From assembly GCF_963082655.1 (NCBI RefSeq), contig NC_081554.1, forward strand, positions 43,892,854 through 43,956,853: a DNA stretch of 64,000 nucleotides. The letters are read 5' to 3'. The position numbers and the translations under genes are program-made. The stretch comes from Stomoxys calcitrans (lineage: Eukaryota > Arthropoda > Insecta > Diptera > Muscidae). Of this stretch, positions 34,961 through 47,260 are shown piece by piece; position 1 is the first letter of the stretch; every line of letters begins with the position of its first letter. The notes below the pieces were generated by a model. That model ran no database searches, was not told the DNA's origin, and saw only the letters and a list, made by a program, of their open reading frames with translations.

Positions 34961-35214
34961 ATGTGCCATCTGAAGTTTCCATTGGAAAGTTAGATTTTCT
35001 AGCGTTATCGTACCAAGAATGTTTTGATGTACGACCATCAATTGTATTGTTTACAGTGACTTGGCAAAGTTAATTTCACAAAAAAATTTTAAATAACTCG
35101 TGAACATTTTTGAGTGACGATTTTTTACAACTTTCGGCGTGGATTATTGCGGCAAGAGTACATTGAGGAACTTAAATCAAATAAACCAAAAATTTTTTTT
35201 TAGATTTTTTATAC

Positions 35215-35400
35215 GCACTACCATAGAATAGGGATGAATAGCATAGAATGAATATGCATTTAGTCTTTCCGTTTGCAACACATCGAAATATCTACTTCCG
35301 ACCCTTTGTAGGGTCTGATCGTCGTAAAATTCTAAGACGACTTAATGAGGTCCGTGTGTCTGTCCGTCAGTAGTCATCACGCTACAGACTTTGAAAACTG
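35215..35400 (-). mobile_element. INE-1-like end fragment
   Basis: TTTTTATACGCACTACCATAG, GTCTTTCCGTTTGCAACACA, TCGAAATATCTACTTCCGAC and a GTCCGTGTGTCTGTCCGTCAG phrase form the family's terminal block without the tandem units. Confidence 0.65.
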
Positions 35401-35511
35401 AAATATTGAGTTGAAATGCTTGCAAGATCACCAAACATGAGAACATGAGTTCAAATCACGCGGCGGCAAAACTAAAATTGAATTTTTGGATAATAGCCGA
35501 AGGAGGCCACC

Positions 35512-35802
35512 GTAGCGCAGAGGTTAGCATGTCCGCCTATGACGCTGAACGCCTGAATCCGAATCCTGGCGAGAACATGAACAAGTTATTCAGCGATGGT
35601 TTTCCTCTCCTGATGCTGGCAACAATTGTGAGGTACTATGCCATGTAAAACTTCTCCCTAAAGAGATGTCGCACTGTAGTACGCCGTTTGGACTCAGCTA
35701 TAACAAGGAGGCCCCTTATCATTGAGCTTAAAAACTTAAATCGGACTGCACTCATTGATATGTGAGAAGTTTTCCCCTGGAATGTTCATGGGCAAAATTT
35801 GC
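35512..35802 (+). mobile_element. tRNA-derived SINE, near full length
   Basis: The head is GGCCACCGTAGCGCAGAGGT, A box TAGCGCAGAGG and a slightly damaged B box (AATCCGAATCC instead of GGTTCGAATCC). The body has GGCAACAATTGTGAGGTACT, CGGACTGCACTCATTGATAT and the GGGCAAAATTTGC tail. It is about 291 bp. Confidence 0.85.
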
Positions 35803-35811
35803 ATTTTGTAG

Positions 35812-36080
35812 AGCCAAACAAAAGAAAATTCAAAACACCACTAAACCGAAGCTGTGCAGCAAAACCCATGTGGTGGGTGGTTAAATGGTTTTTTTGTCTT
35901 GCTTTTGGATTTATTGTTGTTGTTGTTATATGTTGGCTTGCAAAGAGTGCCTTTCAACAATCAATTTGTACTTTCGGCTGCCGAGATTCAAAATAAATTG
36001 TTGCAGGAAAATTAACAAATTTTGTCGTCGTTTTTTCGACAAAAGTTGTTTTTTTTTTTGCAAAAAAACAACTTTTGAAT
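35812..36080 (+). repeat. Small MITE-like repeat, copy 2
   Basis: It shares about 270 bp with 36355-36640: ACAAAAGAAAATTCAAAACA, CTTGCAAAGAGTGCCTTTCA, AATCAATTTGTACTTTCGGC, and a terminal AAAGTTGTTTTTT. Copies 2 and 3 are direct repeats about 545 bp apart. No protein is recognised. Confidence 0.6.
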
Positions 36081-36224
36081 CAACCTGAATCAAATATGAT
36101 TCAGAACAGCCCCCATTTGCATATTACTGTGGATATGATAGTGGAGTTGTTATAAAAGTGGATGGTTATTTTATTCATGGTGGTGGGTATCCATGTTTTT
36201 TACCTGTTAAAATTAAATTTGATT

Positions 36225-36305
36225 GAGACACTTACTTTACTTTACTTTCTTTACTTTAATTGGCTATGACAGAATATTTGTTCCTTACACTTATTACTGT
36301 ACAAT
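36225..36305 (-). mobile_element. Possible RTE-like 3' tail
   Basis: A CTTACTTTACTTTACTTTC microsatellite precedes TTTAATTGGCTATGACAGAA, TATTTGTTCC. The non-simple part matches 24750-24790. A short-unit microsatellite at the 3' end is a known RTE habit; the assignment here is inference. Confidence 0.35.
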
Positions 36306-36354
36306 AATGCTTCAAGAGATATTGTATCATGAATAAAATGATGTCGGTTGGCTA

Positions 36355-36640
36355 GAGGATGCGTGTGCGAGCCGAACAAAAGAAAATTCCAAACACCACC
36401 AAACCAAAGCTGTGCAGCAAAGCACATGTGGTGGCTGGTTGAATGTGTTTGTCTTGCTTTTGGATACTTTGTTGTTGTTCTTATAGGTTGGCTTGCAAAG
36501 AGTGCCTTTCAACAATCAATTTGTACTTTCGGTTGCTGAGATTCAAAATAAATTGTTGCAGGAAAATTAACAAATTTTGTCGTCGTTTTTTCGCAAAAGT
36601 TGTTTGTTGTTTTTCAAAATTATTTTTATCTGTGTATCAA
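36355..36640 (+). repeat. Small MITE-like repeat, copy 3
   Basis: Direct repeat of 35812-36080, with scattered substitutions and short indels, ending TTTTCAAAATTATTTTTATC, TGTGTATC. Confidence 0.6.
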
Positions 36641-36644
36641 GTAG

Positions 36645-37925
36645 CTCATGGTTTTGTTAAGCCCTGTTTTTTCACTATAATACTATGTTGACATTTTACA
36701 GAGATTGGTTTATAAAATATTCTACGCTGTTTGCCAATTGAAAGTTCAATTATAAATTATCTCCTATCAGTTGGAATACCTGTCTCTGTGTACTTTCTTT
36801 TTACATCTAACAAATGTCGTAGAAATTTCCCATTTTCTTTACCGATGGCATAGTGAAGGGTGTTATTTGTAAAGGTAGGACATTGATTTTTCGGATGAAA
36901 GTTTGTATGTATGTTACGAATCACCATACAATAGAGAACATAACTAAGTTTGCTCTAAGTTATGTATTCTACGTGGTTCTTGGACAGTATTGTTTGAAAA
37001 ACTAAAAAGTACGTTTTTAACGGCTGAAATAAAACAGCAATTATACCTATCACAGCTTAGAACCGTAATTAAACTTAAATGTTGATATGTTGGTTGAATA
37101 CCACACCTTTATAAATAGTTTGGTCTTTAAGCTTGGCGGTAACAAATAAGCCTTAACTATAATACAGTCATATTATCGCTAATTATATTAAAATATTTTT
37201 GCAATTTCTTATGAAATTTGTTAGACATAGATTCTTAAATACAATTTACATGCAAAACATACTTTTTAATGATTTTCCAATTTCTGATATCTGGTTAATT
37301 TATATGTTAATTGTCTCTAGTTTGATGGCATTTTCATGTTGCTAAATAGTTGCCAATAAAATAGAAAAACAAATTCCTTTCCCCCTTTTTTTGACAATGG
37401 AATTTGAATAAATATAAAATGATTTTGTTGTTACACTTTGAAATTAGTTTCGAATTCCGAAAAACTGAAACAAAAGAATAAATCAACTCTTAATTGCTTA
37501 ATTTGTGACAGTTTGATTGGCTTTATTCAAGGAGAAGAGTTCCACTACACTATTGATGAGATGAAAGATAAACGAAAGACTTTTCGGAGGAAATGTCTAA
37601 ATTGAAGACAGATGATTATGCTGCATGGAATTTCTTTGTGTTGTTGTTACAGATTTTTACAAATAATCGTTATCTTAGTTTTAATGAAGAAATTACCTTA
37701 TAAAGTATATATACAGGTATTTGGAATAGCGGAAATATGTTGAAGAACTTGTAAAGAACTTTTGTAAAAGTCGCTTGGAATTTTGTTAAATTGAAGTGAA
37801 GGCTTTTTTTATAGATCGTATGAAAATGTTCTGATTTAAATATACGCTACACAAAGCTGTACATTGTTAATAATATTGAGTTATTAATGCTGTCCCTGTG
37901 GAGTAACTTCAATCTTTAGCTTATA
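36645..37925. other. Unique AT-rich stretch, no gene seen
   Basis: No repeat family or coding signature is recognised. Open frames are short and rich in Phe, Lys and Asn, as expected from composition. Confidence 0.4.
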
Positions 37926-38162
37926 TTGGGTTGCCCAAAAAGTAATTGCGGATTTTTCATATAGTCGGCGTTGATAAATTTTTTCACAGCTTGTGACTCT
38001 GTAATTGCATTCTTTCTTCTGTCAGTTATCAGCTGTTACTTTTAGCTTGCTTAAGAAAAAAAGTGTAAAAAAAGTATATTTGATTAAAGTTCATTCTAAG
38101 TTTCATTAAAAATGCATTTACTTTCTTTTAAAAAATCCGCAATTACTTTTTGGGCAACCCAA
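37926..38162 (+). mobile_element. Mariner-derived MITE, copy 1
   Basis: Flanked by TA (37924-37925 and 38163-38164). The termini TTGGGTTGCCCAAAAAGTAA and its inverse are followed by TTGCGGATTTTT. The inner part joins the left end of the mariner at 57826-58672 (TCTGTCAGTTATCAGCTGTT, AGCTTGCTT) directly to its right end (TATATTTGATTAAAGTTCAT). It is 237 bp with no coding sequence. Confidence 0.92.
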
Positions 38163-38164
38163 TA

Positions 38165-39090
38165 CATTGTCAAATGTCAAATATTGGACAATAAAATCCA
38201 TTTAAATGTTTTAATACTTCATATAAAATTATGCACATTAAAGAGTGTCAGTTTCTACTTCCTCTTGGCAATCGAATTTCTGAACTTGCATTGGCTAAGG
38301 GTAAATTTTTAATTAAATTCATATCAATATTTTTTTTTTATTTTATTTAAAATCCATTAATTGCTTTATTGCTCAAATCATGTGTTGTGCATATGAGGTT
38401 TTTTTTTCATTTCATTCTTTTAAAGCTTATTTATGATTTGTTTAATATAAAATTTATTGATTACTTGCAATTTATTACTAGCATCTGTAGTCTATTTCTG
38501 TATAGTGTTCTTGCCATATCGGGCTAAAGCTATTAGTCTATATGTATAAATATCTGTGTGTGTAGCCAAGACAAGCATCCAACTTCCAATTAAATGTTTT
38601 CTGCTAGTTTGTGTTTTTTTTTTCTTTACTTTTCTTTTTTTTTTTTGTTTTTGCAATCAATTTCGCATTACATACAAGTTTTATTTCAAGTTCGTTCATA
38701 ACAAGCTTTAAGACATCCATACAGACATTTCTATGTGCACACACCAACATGGTCTTAGACACAAACCAAACCAAACTAAACTAATATGGGCAATTGATTA
38801 TAGTTTATTGATATAACCGTTTATGAGGAGGAAAACAAAACAAAAAAAAAAAAAAAACAACGCTGAACTGACTTATGCACTTGATGGGGATATTAATTTT
38901 AAGATATTTAGAAATAATTTTCTTTTTCAACTTGCTTTAACATGTTGGGAAAATATGTATGCTGTATTCTTCTATGGATGTATTCCATTTAATATAATTG
39001 CCCCGGAATGAAGGAGTTTAGAAATCTGAGTAATTGATTGCTAAAAGACTATTATAAAAATTATAAAAATTTTTGAGATGTGTGGGACAT
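38165..39090. other. Unique AT-rich stretch with homopolymer runs
   Basis: T runs (38325-38345, 38630-38650) and A runs (38835-38858) and no recognised gene or repeat. Confidence 0.4.
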
Positions 39091-39094
39091 GGGA

Positions 39095-39233
39095 CGGACA
39101 TGTCTAGATCGTCTTAGATTTTTACGCTGATCAAGAATATATATACTTTATAGGGTCGGAAATGGATATTTCGAGTAGTTACAAACATAATGACGAAATT
39201 AGTATACCCCCATACTATGGTGGAGGGTATAAA
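39095..39233 (+). mobile_element. INE-1-like 3' end fragment
   Basis: GGACATGTCTAGATCGTCTTA, TACGCTGATCAAGAATATAT, ACTTTATAGGGTCGGAAATG, GATATTTCGAGTAGTTACAA and CCCCATACTATGGTGGAGGG, then TATAAAAA. This is the clearest match to the Drosophila INE-1 consensus, which contains the same CTTTATGGGGTCGG and GGGTATAA phrases. It abuts repeat B directly. Confidence 0.75.
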
Positions 39234-41776
39234 AATCAATTTGTGTTTGTTTGTAGGTGTGTTTGTGTGTTCCTTATAGACTAAGAAACGGCTAAACCGA
39301 TTTTCTTGAAATTTTCACAGATGGTGCATAATGATTCCGTGGTGAAAATAGGGTACAACATTTTTTGATATATGAAGGGGGGGGGGGGGGGGGGGGGGCG
39401 GACCCTCCCCCTTACCCTAAATTTCAGAAACGCCAGATCTCGGAGATGGGTGGTGCGATTTAAACGAAGTTTTGTGTGCTCTCATATAGTACCCTAAAAA
39501 TAAAAATTTGGTATCCAAATTTCGGATGGGGTACCTAGGGGGGCTGCCCCTCCCTAAAACCTACCAAACATATATTTAGACCAATCACGACAATATGGGA
39601 CTCAAATGAAAGGTATTTAGGATAAGAAAACGTATCTGATATCCAATTGTCGGACCAAGTGCTAGGGGGACCACCCCAACCCCAAACAAATTTTGTATCC
39701 AAATTTCGGATGGGGTACCTAGGGGAGCCGCCCCTCCCTAAAACCTACCAAACATATATTTAGACCAATCACGACAATATGGGACTCAAATGAAAGGTAT
39801 TTAGGATAAGAAAACTTGGCGGACCAAGTACCAGGGGGACCACCCCAAGCCCCAAAGCACCCCTATATCGGACATATTTATCGACCACGGCAATATGGGA
39901 CTCAAATAAAAGGTATTTGCGAGTAGAATACGAATCTGATATACAAATGTGGGACCACGTTTCTGGGGGTCCACCCCTTTCCCAAAACACTCCCCACCAA
40001 ACAGGACTTATTTACTGACCATGGGAATATGGGGCTTAAACAAAAGGTATTTGCGTGTAGAATACGAATCTGGTATCGAAATATGGGACCAAGTGTTTTG
40101 GAAGGCCGCCTCTTCCCAAAAACATCCCCCAAAGGGGACAAATTTACGACCATAGCAATATGGGGCTCAAACGAAAGGTCTTTGGGAGTAAAACACGAAT
40201 CCGATATCAATATTCGGGAAAAGTGTCTATGGGGCCACCCCACCCCCACAACACCACCCCAACAATAAGTATTTGGTTTCCCAAAAAGTAATTGCGGATT
40301 TTTCATATAGCCGGCGTTGACAAATTTTTTCACAGCTTGTGACTCTGTAATTGCATTATTTCTTCTGTCAGTTATCAGCTGTTACCTATAGCTTGCTTTA
40401 GAAAAAAAGTGTAAAAAAAGTATATTTGATTAAAGTTCATTTTAGGTTTTATTAAAAATGCATTTACTTTCTTTTAAAAAATCCGCAATTACTTTTTGGG
40501 CAACCCAATATTTTCTTACTATTGCAATATGAGGCTCAAATGAGAGGGTTTTTTCAAGTAGAACACGAATCCGATATATATTTTCAAGGTCAACCCACTG
40601 AGTGGCCGCCCATCCCCCCAAAACACCCCTCCAAGCCGCTCATGTTTGCCGACTATGGAAATATGGGGCTTAAATTAAACGTATTTGGGAGTAGACCATG
40701 TATCTGATATCAATATTAGGGACCAACTGTCTAGAGGACGTCCCACAACCATAGCAACCTCCACATAGGACATATTTGCTCACCAAGACAATTTGGGTCT
40801 TAAAGAGAGTGGAACTAAATATTTATAGTTATTAGGGCCAATACCCCAAACGAGACATATTTGCTGATTTTTGCAATAAGGAGTTTTAATTAGATTAGAA
40901 AACGAATTTGATATCCAATTTTGAGGCCAATGGCAATATGGGGTTCAAATAAATGATTTTAAGATATATAAGGATAGAGCACGTTGCTGATAGATTTTCG
41001 GGGATTAGTGTTTGGGGGACCACCCCAATCCCCAAAACACCCTTTGAATCGGGCATATTTACCGGCCATGTGAATGTGGAGTTTAAATTAAAGGTTTTGG
41101 GGGGTAAAGCAAGAATTGATACCAATTTTTGGGACCAATTTTATGGGGGTCTACCCCTATCCCAAAATACTTCACAAACAGCAATTTTTTAGTGACCATC
41201 GCAATATGGGCCTCAAATAAAGTTATTTTGGAGTAGAATATGAATTTGGTATCCAAATGTAGGACCATGTATTTAGGGCATCACCCCTTCCGCAACCCCT
41301 CCCCCCATGTGGCCCAAATGAAAGGTATTTGAGATTAGAAAACGAATTTGATATCCAATTTTGGGGCCATGTGTTTGGGAGACGTCTCATCCTCCTCAAA
41401 CTCCTCTTAAACCAATGGCAATATGGGGTTTAAATAGATGGTATTTGAGAGAAGAGCACGATGCTGATACTTTTTTCAGAGCCAAGTATCTGGGGGATCA
41501 CCTCACCCCGAAAAAACCATTAAATCAGACATCATGAGAATATCGGGCTGAAATGAAGTATTTTAAGAATGGAGTACACCTTACATCCAAACTAAAATTC
41601 GTAGACCAATAAAGGTCATATGGGATTCAGATAAAGGCACTTATGTTGTTAAACTCTTAGCCAAGTTAACATGGTATTTCACTTTAAGATCTTCGAAAAT
41701 AAATATTTCAAGGAAATTTTTGTTCCATATAAAGTAAAAGAAGGCTCTGCGGAGCGGGCCCGGGTCAGCTAGTAGT
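39234..41776 (-). repeat. Interspersed repeat B, inverted relative of repeat A
   Basis: It begins with the inverse of repeat A's right end (ATCAATTTGTGTTTGTTTGT) and ends GCGGAGCGGGCCCGGGTCAG, CTAGT, the inverse of A's left end. Units have the same ~130-bp phrases. It differs from A by a 236-bp MITE (40273-40508), a run of 22 G at 39377-39398 where A has about five C, and a ~179-bp tandem duplication (from 39502 and again from about 39682). It is non-coding. Confidence 0.75.
40273..40508 (+). mobile_element. Mariner-derived MITE, copy 2, nested in repeat B
   Basis: Same structure and orientation as copy 1, flanked by TA. The left terminus is damaged (TTTGGTTTCCC for TTGGGTTGCCC). The corresponding position in repeat A (near 3455) is uninterrupted, reading CAGAAAATACTTAATA. 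Confidence 0.9.
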
Positions 41777-42164
41777 AACTTAAAAAAAATTGTATCCTTA
41801 TTTAGGGTGGGATATCAACGGGGTCGCCCCCACTCCAAAGCCAGCCAAATGGAAATATAAACCAATAATGACAATATGGAGCCCAAATGAAAGGTGTTTG
41901 GTACTAGATCACGAATCTGATATTTGGGCGTCCACCTCACCCCAAAAAATACCCCCATACCGGATATATATACCGACCACAGCAATATAAGGCTCAAATG
42001 AAAGGTATTTGGAAGTAGAGCACAAAAATTATATCCACATTTGGGGCGAAAGGCCTTTCCAGCACCCGAAAACAGGACTTTCCTGCCCATGTCAGTATAA
42101 GGGCTCAGCTAAAATAAGAGAGTAAAAGAAGGCGCAGCGGAGCGGGCCCTGTCCAGCTAGTCAT
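41777..42164 (-). repeat. Repeat C, truncated copy of the A/B family
   Basis: It starts without the outer end, has units with GACAATATGGAGCCCAAATG and TTTGGAAGTAGAGCACAAAA, and ends GGCGCAGCGGAGCGGGCCCT, GTCCAGCTAGT. It therefore carries its own copy of the CTAGCTG-type terminus and sits directly against repeat B. Confidence 0.65.
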
Positions 42165-43210
42165 TTATAAAAAGGACCGTTCTGAGATGTACCAGTTTTG
42201 AAATTTTTTACTTCAACTTCTATGATAGCCGGAATTTTGCTTCATAATACTCTGACTCTTACTACAAAAGTTTTGGTCAATAATGACAATTCACAAATAG
42301 TGACAGCAAGTTCGAAATACACACACACATACTAACAAAATGGCTGTAAATTGATAGTTCATAGAGTTCACAATATACGAATGTCTCAAAATGAATGCTT
42401 CCAGCTATCCATCGCCAATTTTATCCTGTTCATTATGGTGGAACAGAGACCATAAAGCTTAACTAAACGTCGACAATTGTCAATGTGTCAAAATTGAAAA
42501 TTAACAACTTTTGAAATACTGCAAAATGAGGGAAGAAAAAGAGAGAGAGGGAGAGGGAGGGAGAGAGAGAAAAATAACGAAATACTATTTTTTGTATGTC
42601 TATGAAGAGGGCTTTACCATGAATAGTTGACAGAAGACTGCAACTGCAATAAATACGTTCATAAGTAAAACTTGTTAAAAGCCATGCTCTCATACCAAAG
42701 GGGGGTTGTTGATTAGTAGTTAACTGGGTACTTTTGATCCTACCAAACTATGATGATAGCCACATTGAAAGACACCTTGGTAAAAGGTAATTTGCTGCAC
42801 TTCATGATGTAAAGTTATGCCATCAAAACATTTACAACAACAAAATCAGTCAGACAGACAGACATTCACAGTAAAACTTTTGTATTGCTACTGGGGAAGA
42901 AATACTCTAAAGACATGAAAAAGAGAAGAAGAAAACAACTAGCATTTAAAAGAGGCCCAATGAAAAATGATAAATTGACAATTTAAACGTTTTGGTTAAA
43001 GCAAACCAATAACATCAAAAACCACATCAAAAAAAAGGGGGGGATAGTAAAATAGCGTTCTCATGGGGTGGTGTAATAATGTGAGTTAGTAACCTTTAAA
43101 ATTTACACTAGGTTAGTTGTTTAGATAGAAATGTTTGCATGTTTTCTACATCAAATAAACTAAATAAGCGAACTTAAATATCTCAAATAGCTTAAACAGC
43201 ACTCTAAGAG
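42165..43210. other. Unique stretch with GA-rich run
   Basis: No gene is recognised. A GAGAGAGAGGGAGAGGGAGG run lies at 42540-42572. Confidence 0.4.
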
Positions 43211-43570
43211 ATATACTTCAGGATGCTCTACGCGCAACAGAAAATTAGGCTTCCGAAAGTGGTCTAGGTATAAGTCCGTGCAAGACAGAAGTAGTTTGTT
43301 CAGCAGAAGACACAAATTACCTACCTGTCACCTTGGGAGAAGAGAATGTTCCATTTACAGAGAAAGCGCAAAATACCTGGGTGTTTTGCTGGACAGAATA
43401 TTGAACTTCGAATCCATCCAAATGTTAACGATAAAATTACATGAATTTCTGACGATACAAAGGATTCAGATTTTTTATGGCGCAAAATATTGCCAAACTA
43501 TGAGCTTCAAAAATTCATGCTGTCTTCAGCCTGGCGCCGTTTGGTGCGAGGTATGGTGGTTGTGATTTTG
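43210..43570 (+). pseudogene. R1/jockey-like LINE thumb fragment
   Basis: Broken plus-strand frames include SGLGISPCKTEVVCSAEDTN and, in another frame, YLPVTLGEENVPFTEKAQNT and REKAKYLGVLLDRILNFES. The KYLGVLLDR-LNF phrase is a conserved RT thumb segment after the YADD box. It is homologous to the minus-strand piece at 45700-45960. The catalytic core is absent. Confidence 0.55.
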
Positions 43571-43657
43571 TAAATACAAGCATTTTTTCAACTATAGTAC
43601 AATTTTCACTTTCCACGTTAACATCTTTTACTTGTCTGCATTGAGCTTTGCCCAATG

Positions 43658-45372
43658 TAAACAAGTCAAAAGGCGTTAAGTTCGGCCGGGCCGAACTTTG
43701 GATACCCACTACCTCGGGTATATATGTAAACCACCTTTCATCAAAATCCGGTGAAAATTGGATATCTTATGTCCCATATCGAAATCTGTTGCGATTTGGA
43801 CCAAATACTAAGAAGTACAAGTCATTGTTCAATTGTGTATAAGAAAATATTGGTCTTATTAGTAGCTATATCTAAAAATAAACCGATCTGAACCATATAC
43901 GACACGAACGTCGAAAAGCTTAACATAAGTCACTGTGCCAAATTTCAGTGAAATCGGATTATAAATGCGCCTTTTATGGGGCCAGGACTTTTAATCGAGA
44001 TATGGGTCTATATGGCAGCTATATCCAAATCTAGACCGATTTTGGCCAAATTGAAGCAGGACGTCGAAGAGCCTAACACAACTCACTGTCTCAAATTTCG
44101 GCAAAATCGGGCAATAAATGCGCCTTATATGGCCCCAAAACCTAAAACCGAGAGATCGGTCTATATGGCAGCTATATCCAAATCTGGACCGATCTGTGTC
44201 ATATTGTAGAAGTATGTCAAGGGGCTTAACTTAATTCACTGTCCTAAATTTTGGCTACATCGGACAATAAATGCGACTTTTAGAGGCTCAAAACCTTAAA
44301 TCGAGAGATCGGTCTGTATGGCAGCTATATCCAAATTTGAACCGATCAGATGCAAATTGAAGAAAGATGTCGATGGGCCTAAGACAACTAGCTGTCCCAA
44401 ATTTTGGCAAAATCGGATAATAAATGTGGATTTTATGGCCCCAAAACCTAAAACCGAGAGATCGGTCTATATGGCAGCTATATCCAAATTTAGACCGATT
44501 TGTGCCATATTGCAGAAGTATGTTAAGGGGCTTAACTTAATTCACTGTCCTACATTTTGGTGACATCGGACAATAAATGCGCCTTTTATAGGCCCAAAAC
44601 CTTAAATCGGGAGATCGGTCTATATGGCAGCTATATCCAAATCTGAACCGATCAGGTGCAAATTGAAGAAAGATGTCGATGGGCCTAAGACAACTAGCTG
44701 TCCCAAATTTTGGCAAAATCGGATAATAAATGTGGCTTTTATGGGCCTAAGTCTCTAAATCAGAGGATCGGTCTATATGGCACCTATATCCAAATCTGTA
44801 CCGATCTGAGCCAAATTGACGAAGAATGTCGACTGCCCTAACAAAACTCACTGTTCCGAATTTCAGCAAAATCTCATAATTAATGTGGATTTTATGGGCC
44901 TAAGACCCTAAATCGGAGGATCGGTCTATATGGCAGCTATATCCAAAACTGGACCGATCTGAGACAAATTAGCGATGGATATCGTAGGGCCTAACACAAC
45001 TCACTGTCCCGAATTTCAGCAAAATCTGATAACAAATGTGGCTTTTATGGGCCTAAGACCCTAAATCGGCCGATCGGTTTATATGGGCTCTATATCAAGA
45101 TAGAGTCCGGTAAAGCCCATCTTCGATCTTAACCTGCCTATGGACAAAAAAAGAAGCTGTGCAAAGCTTCAGCTCAATATCTCCATTTTTCAAGACTGTA
45201 ACGTGATTTCAACAGATAGACGAATAGACGGACGCGCATGGCTAGATCGTCTTCGATTTTTACGACGATCAAGAATACATATACTTTATTGGGTCGGAAA
45301 TGGGTATTTCGATGTGTTGCAAACGGAGTGACAAAACGAATATACCCCTATGCTTCGGTGATGGGTATAAAA
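43658..45372 (+). mobile_element. Full-length INE-1-like element with 153-bp tandem units
   Basis: It opens AAAGGCGTTAAGTTCGGCCG, GGCCGAACTTTGGATACCCA and closes TTCGGTGATGGGTATAAAAA. The interior is a direct array in which CTATATGGCAGCTATATCC recurs at 44009, 44161, 44314, 44467, 44620, 44773 and about 44936, a spacing of 152-153 bp. Each unit also has TCACTGTCCCAAATTT, CAAAATCGG and ATAAATG. The 3' part contains CGTCTTCGATTTTTACGACG, ATCAAGAATACATATACTTT, ATTGGGTCGG. It is non-autonomous with no protein. Confidence 0.85.
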
Positions 45373-45439
45373 AGAGCACCGACGATAGGATGCACCATTG
45401 CTTCAGTACATTAGCTATACCGAAAGGAAGGCTCTCTTT

Positions 45440-46600
45440 TCCATTGAAACGGACTGAAACTTCAGCATTCCCTTAGAGCTCCCTTATAAGCGTAAAGATA
45501 TTTGCTGTGATGCCCTTATTCATTGGCCCTTATTCACTGTGTCAAAAGCCCGCTCTAAGTCTCTAAGCCAACCTTTGGATCCTGTTAAGTATTGAGCAGC
45601 AGGTGGACTATTGAAGCGGCGTCCACCAGACCACAACACCATATAGCATTATAGGTCTGATAACGGCAGTGTATACCCAATGCATGACACGCGGTCTAAA
45701 CCCCTAACATTTTCCAATGGCTCTCTTGCAGGTGAATAGGGCAAGAGTTGCCTTTCATGCCCTCTCCAAAATGTTGGATTTGAAGTGCAATTTCCTGTCC
45801 AGCTAAACACCCAGGCATTTTGCGCTTTTTGTAAATGGAACATTCTCTCCTCCTCCAAGACACGTTCCACTGTAGGCAACTTGTAGCTCCTGCTGATAAC
45901 AACTATTGTACTTCTGTCTTGCACGGATTTATACCACTTTCGGTAGCCCACATACATTCGCTGACTTCTGAATATACACCACCGTAATTGGTCTCGAGAA
46001 CAGAATGGTCCTCAGAAGTTTCTACCACTGAGCTGCAGAATTCTACCAAGAATTTGTTTTGAGCCTTTCTCATCTCGCCCTTATATTTTCTTAGCTCAGT
46101 CTTTTAGATGTCGCTGTGGTGCTATTGTGGCTTTTGAGCTCTGGCGGTCGCTTTTTGCCCCTCGTCTTGGCACTAGGTCATGCTGACGCAATCGAGTCAT
46201 TCAGGGCCTTCGTGATCCGCTTGACCACTATGTCTATATCCTCTGTAATTTCCAATCCCTTTTCTGCTCTAGAAGGGATAGTGGTGCAGAATTTGTGCCG
46301 AAATCTATCCCAATCCGCCTTTCTTCTGTTTAGCCGGGGGACCACTTCTGCAGGCTAAAACTAATAAAACAATGATCAGAGAAGCTGTGATCATCCAACA
46401 CATCCCAGTCGCATATTCTTGCGCTTATATCTTCCAATATTAAGGTTATATCGAGTACCTCCTGCCTGTTCCTGGTAATAAAGTTCGGTTTATATCCACC
46501 CACACAATGCTTGTCGGGACCCGAGTCGATGCCATCTCCTCCTGTCTCGATTGTGGCAGGGGGATTTTCAGTCTCCTGCAATACGCCAGATTTTAGCGAT
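45440..46600 (-). pseudogene. R1/jockey-like LINE, endonuclease end joined to RT thumb
   Basis: On the minus strand the endonuclease part reads KPNFITRNRQEVLDITLILE, DISARICDWDVLDDHSFSDH. The SDH motif and DITL phrase are those of apurinic-type LINE endonucleases. Next come a degraded linker, and then thumb sequence (SYKLPTVERVLEEERMFHLQ, RVSCIGYTLPLSDL) and the RAFDTVNKG-like scrap near 45540. The RT palm between them is lost. The reading frame has several stops. Confidence 0.65.
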
Positions 46601-46819
46601 GTGGTCGATAGTTTCTCAGGTAAGAGTTCAGAAACAACTGCTGAGTCGTCTCCTGATTCCCCAACTCCACCGCTTCTACAGATCTTCAGTTTGAACTTTT
46701 TGAATCCGTTGGATACAACCCCTTCAGACTTTTTGAGATCTGCGGAGTTTAGTATGAATACTGCATGTATCCGGTCACCATCAGCCTAATCCAATCTACT
46801 AATCTTCCAGTCGGTGCTC

Positions 46820-47260
46820 CAGTCACCTTTAGAGAAAGTTCCATTGAAATTTTGCCTTTAGAGAAAATTTCATTAAAACTTTCTCTAAGGGAGAATTTTA
46901 TTGAAATTTGGATTTTTTGAATATTTTCATTGAAATTTGGTCTTTAGGGAAAAACAACAGACACCGGCACTTAGGTGGGAAAACAATACCAGACATGAAC
47001 AAACTTAGGGGCGTGGTAAGGAAAATATTTAGGAATTTTTTAAGTATCACGGAAATCCTAACTTAGATTTTATTTCTCGAGGTTACATTTTTTAATATTG
47101 TTTTTTGCAAAGAAGTTTGTTCTCTTTTGAGAAATTTTTAATTGAAATTTCGTCTTTAGGGAAATTTTATTAAAATTTTGTCTTTAGCGAAAATTTCTGG
47201 GGAATTTCATAAAATTTTTTTCTTTAGAGAAAAAATATCAAATTTTCACCTTTAACTCAT
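46820..47260. repeat. Irregular ~35-bp AT-rich repeats
   Basis: Variants of CTTTAGAGAAAATTTCATTG and AAATTTTG recur about eight times with irregular spacing. It is non-coding; I do not recognise the family. Confidence 0.5.

Noticed and set aside
44009..45100. CRISPR array, because of regular spacing
   Set aside because: The whole 153-bp unit is repeated, not short repeats with unique spacers; the host is eukaryotic and the array lies inside an INE-1-like element.
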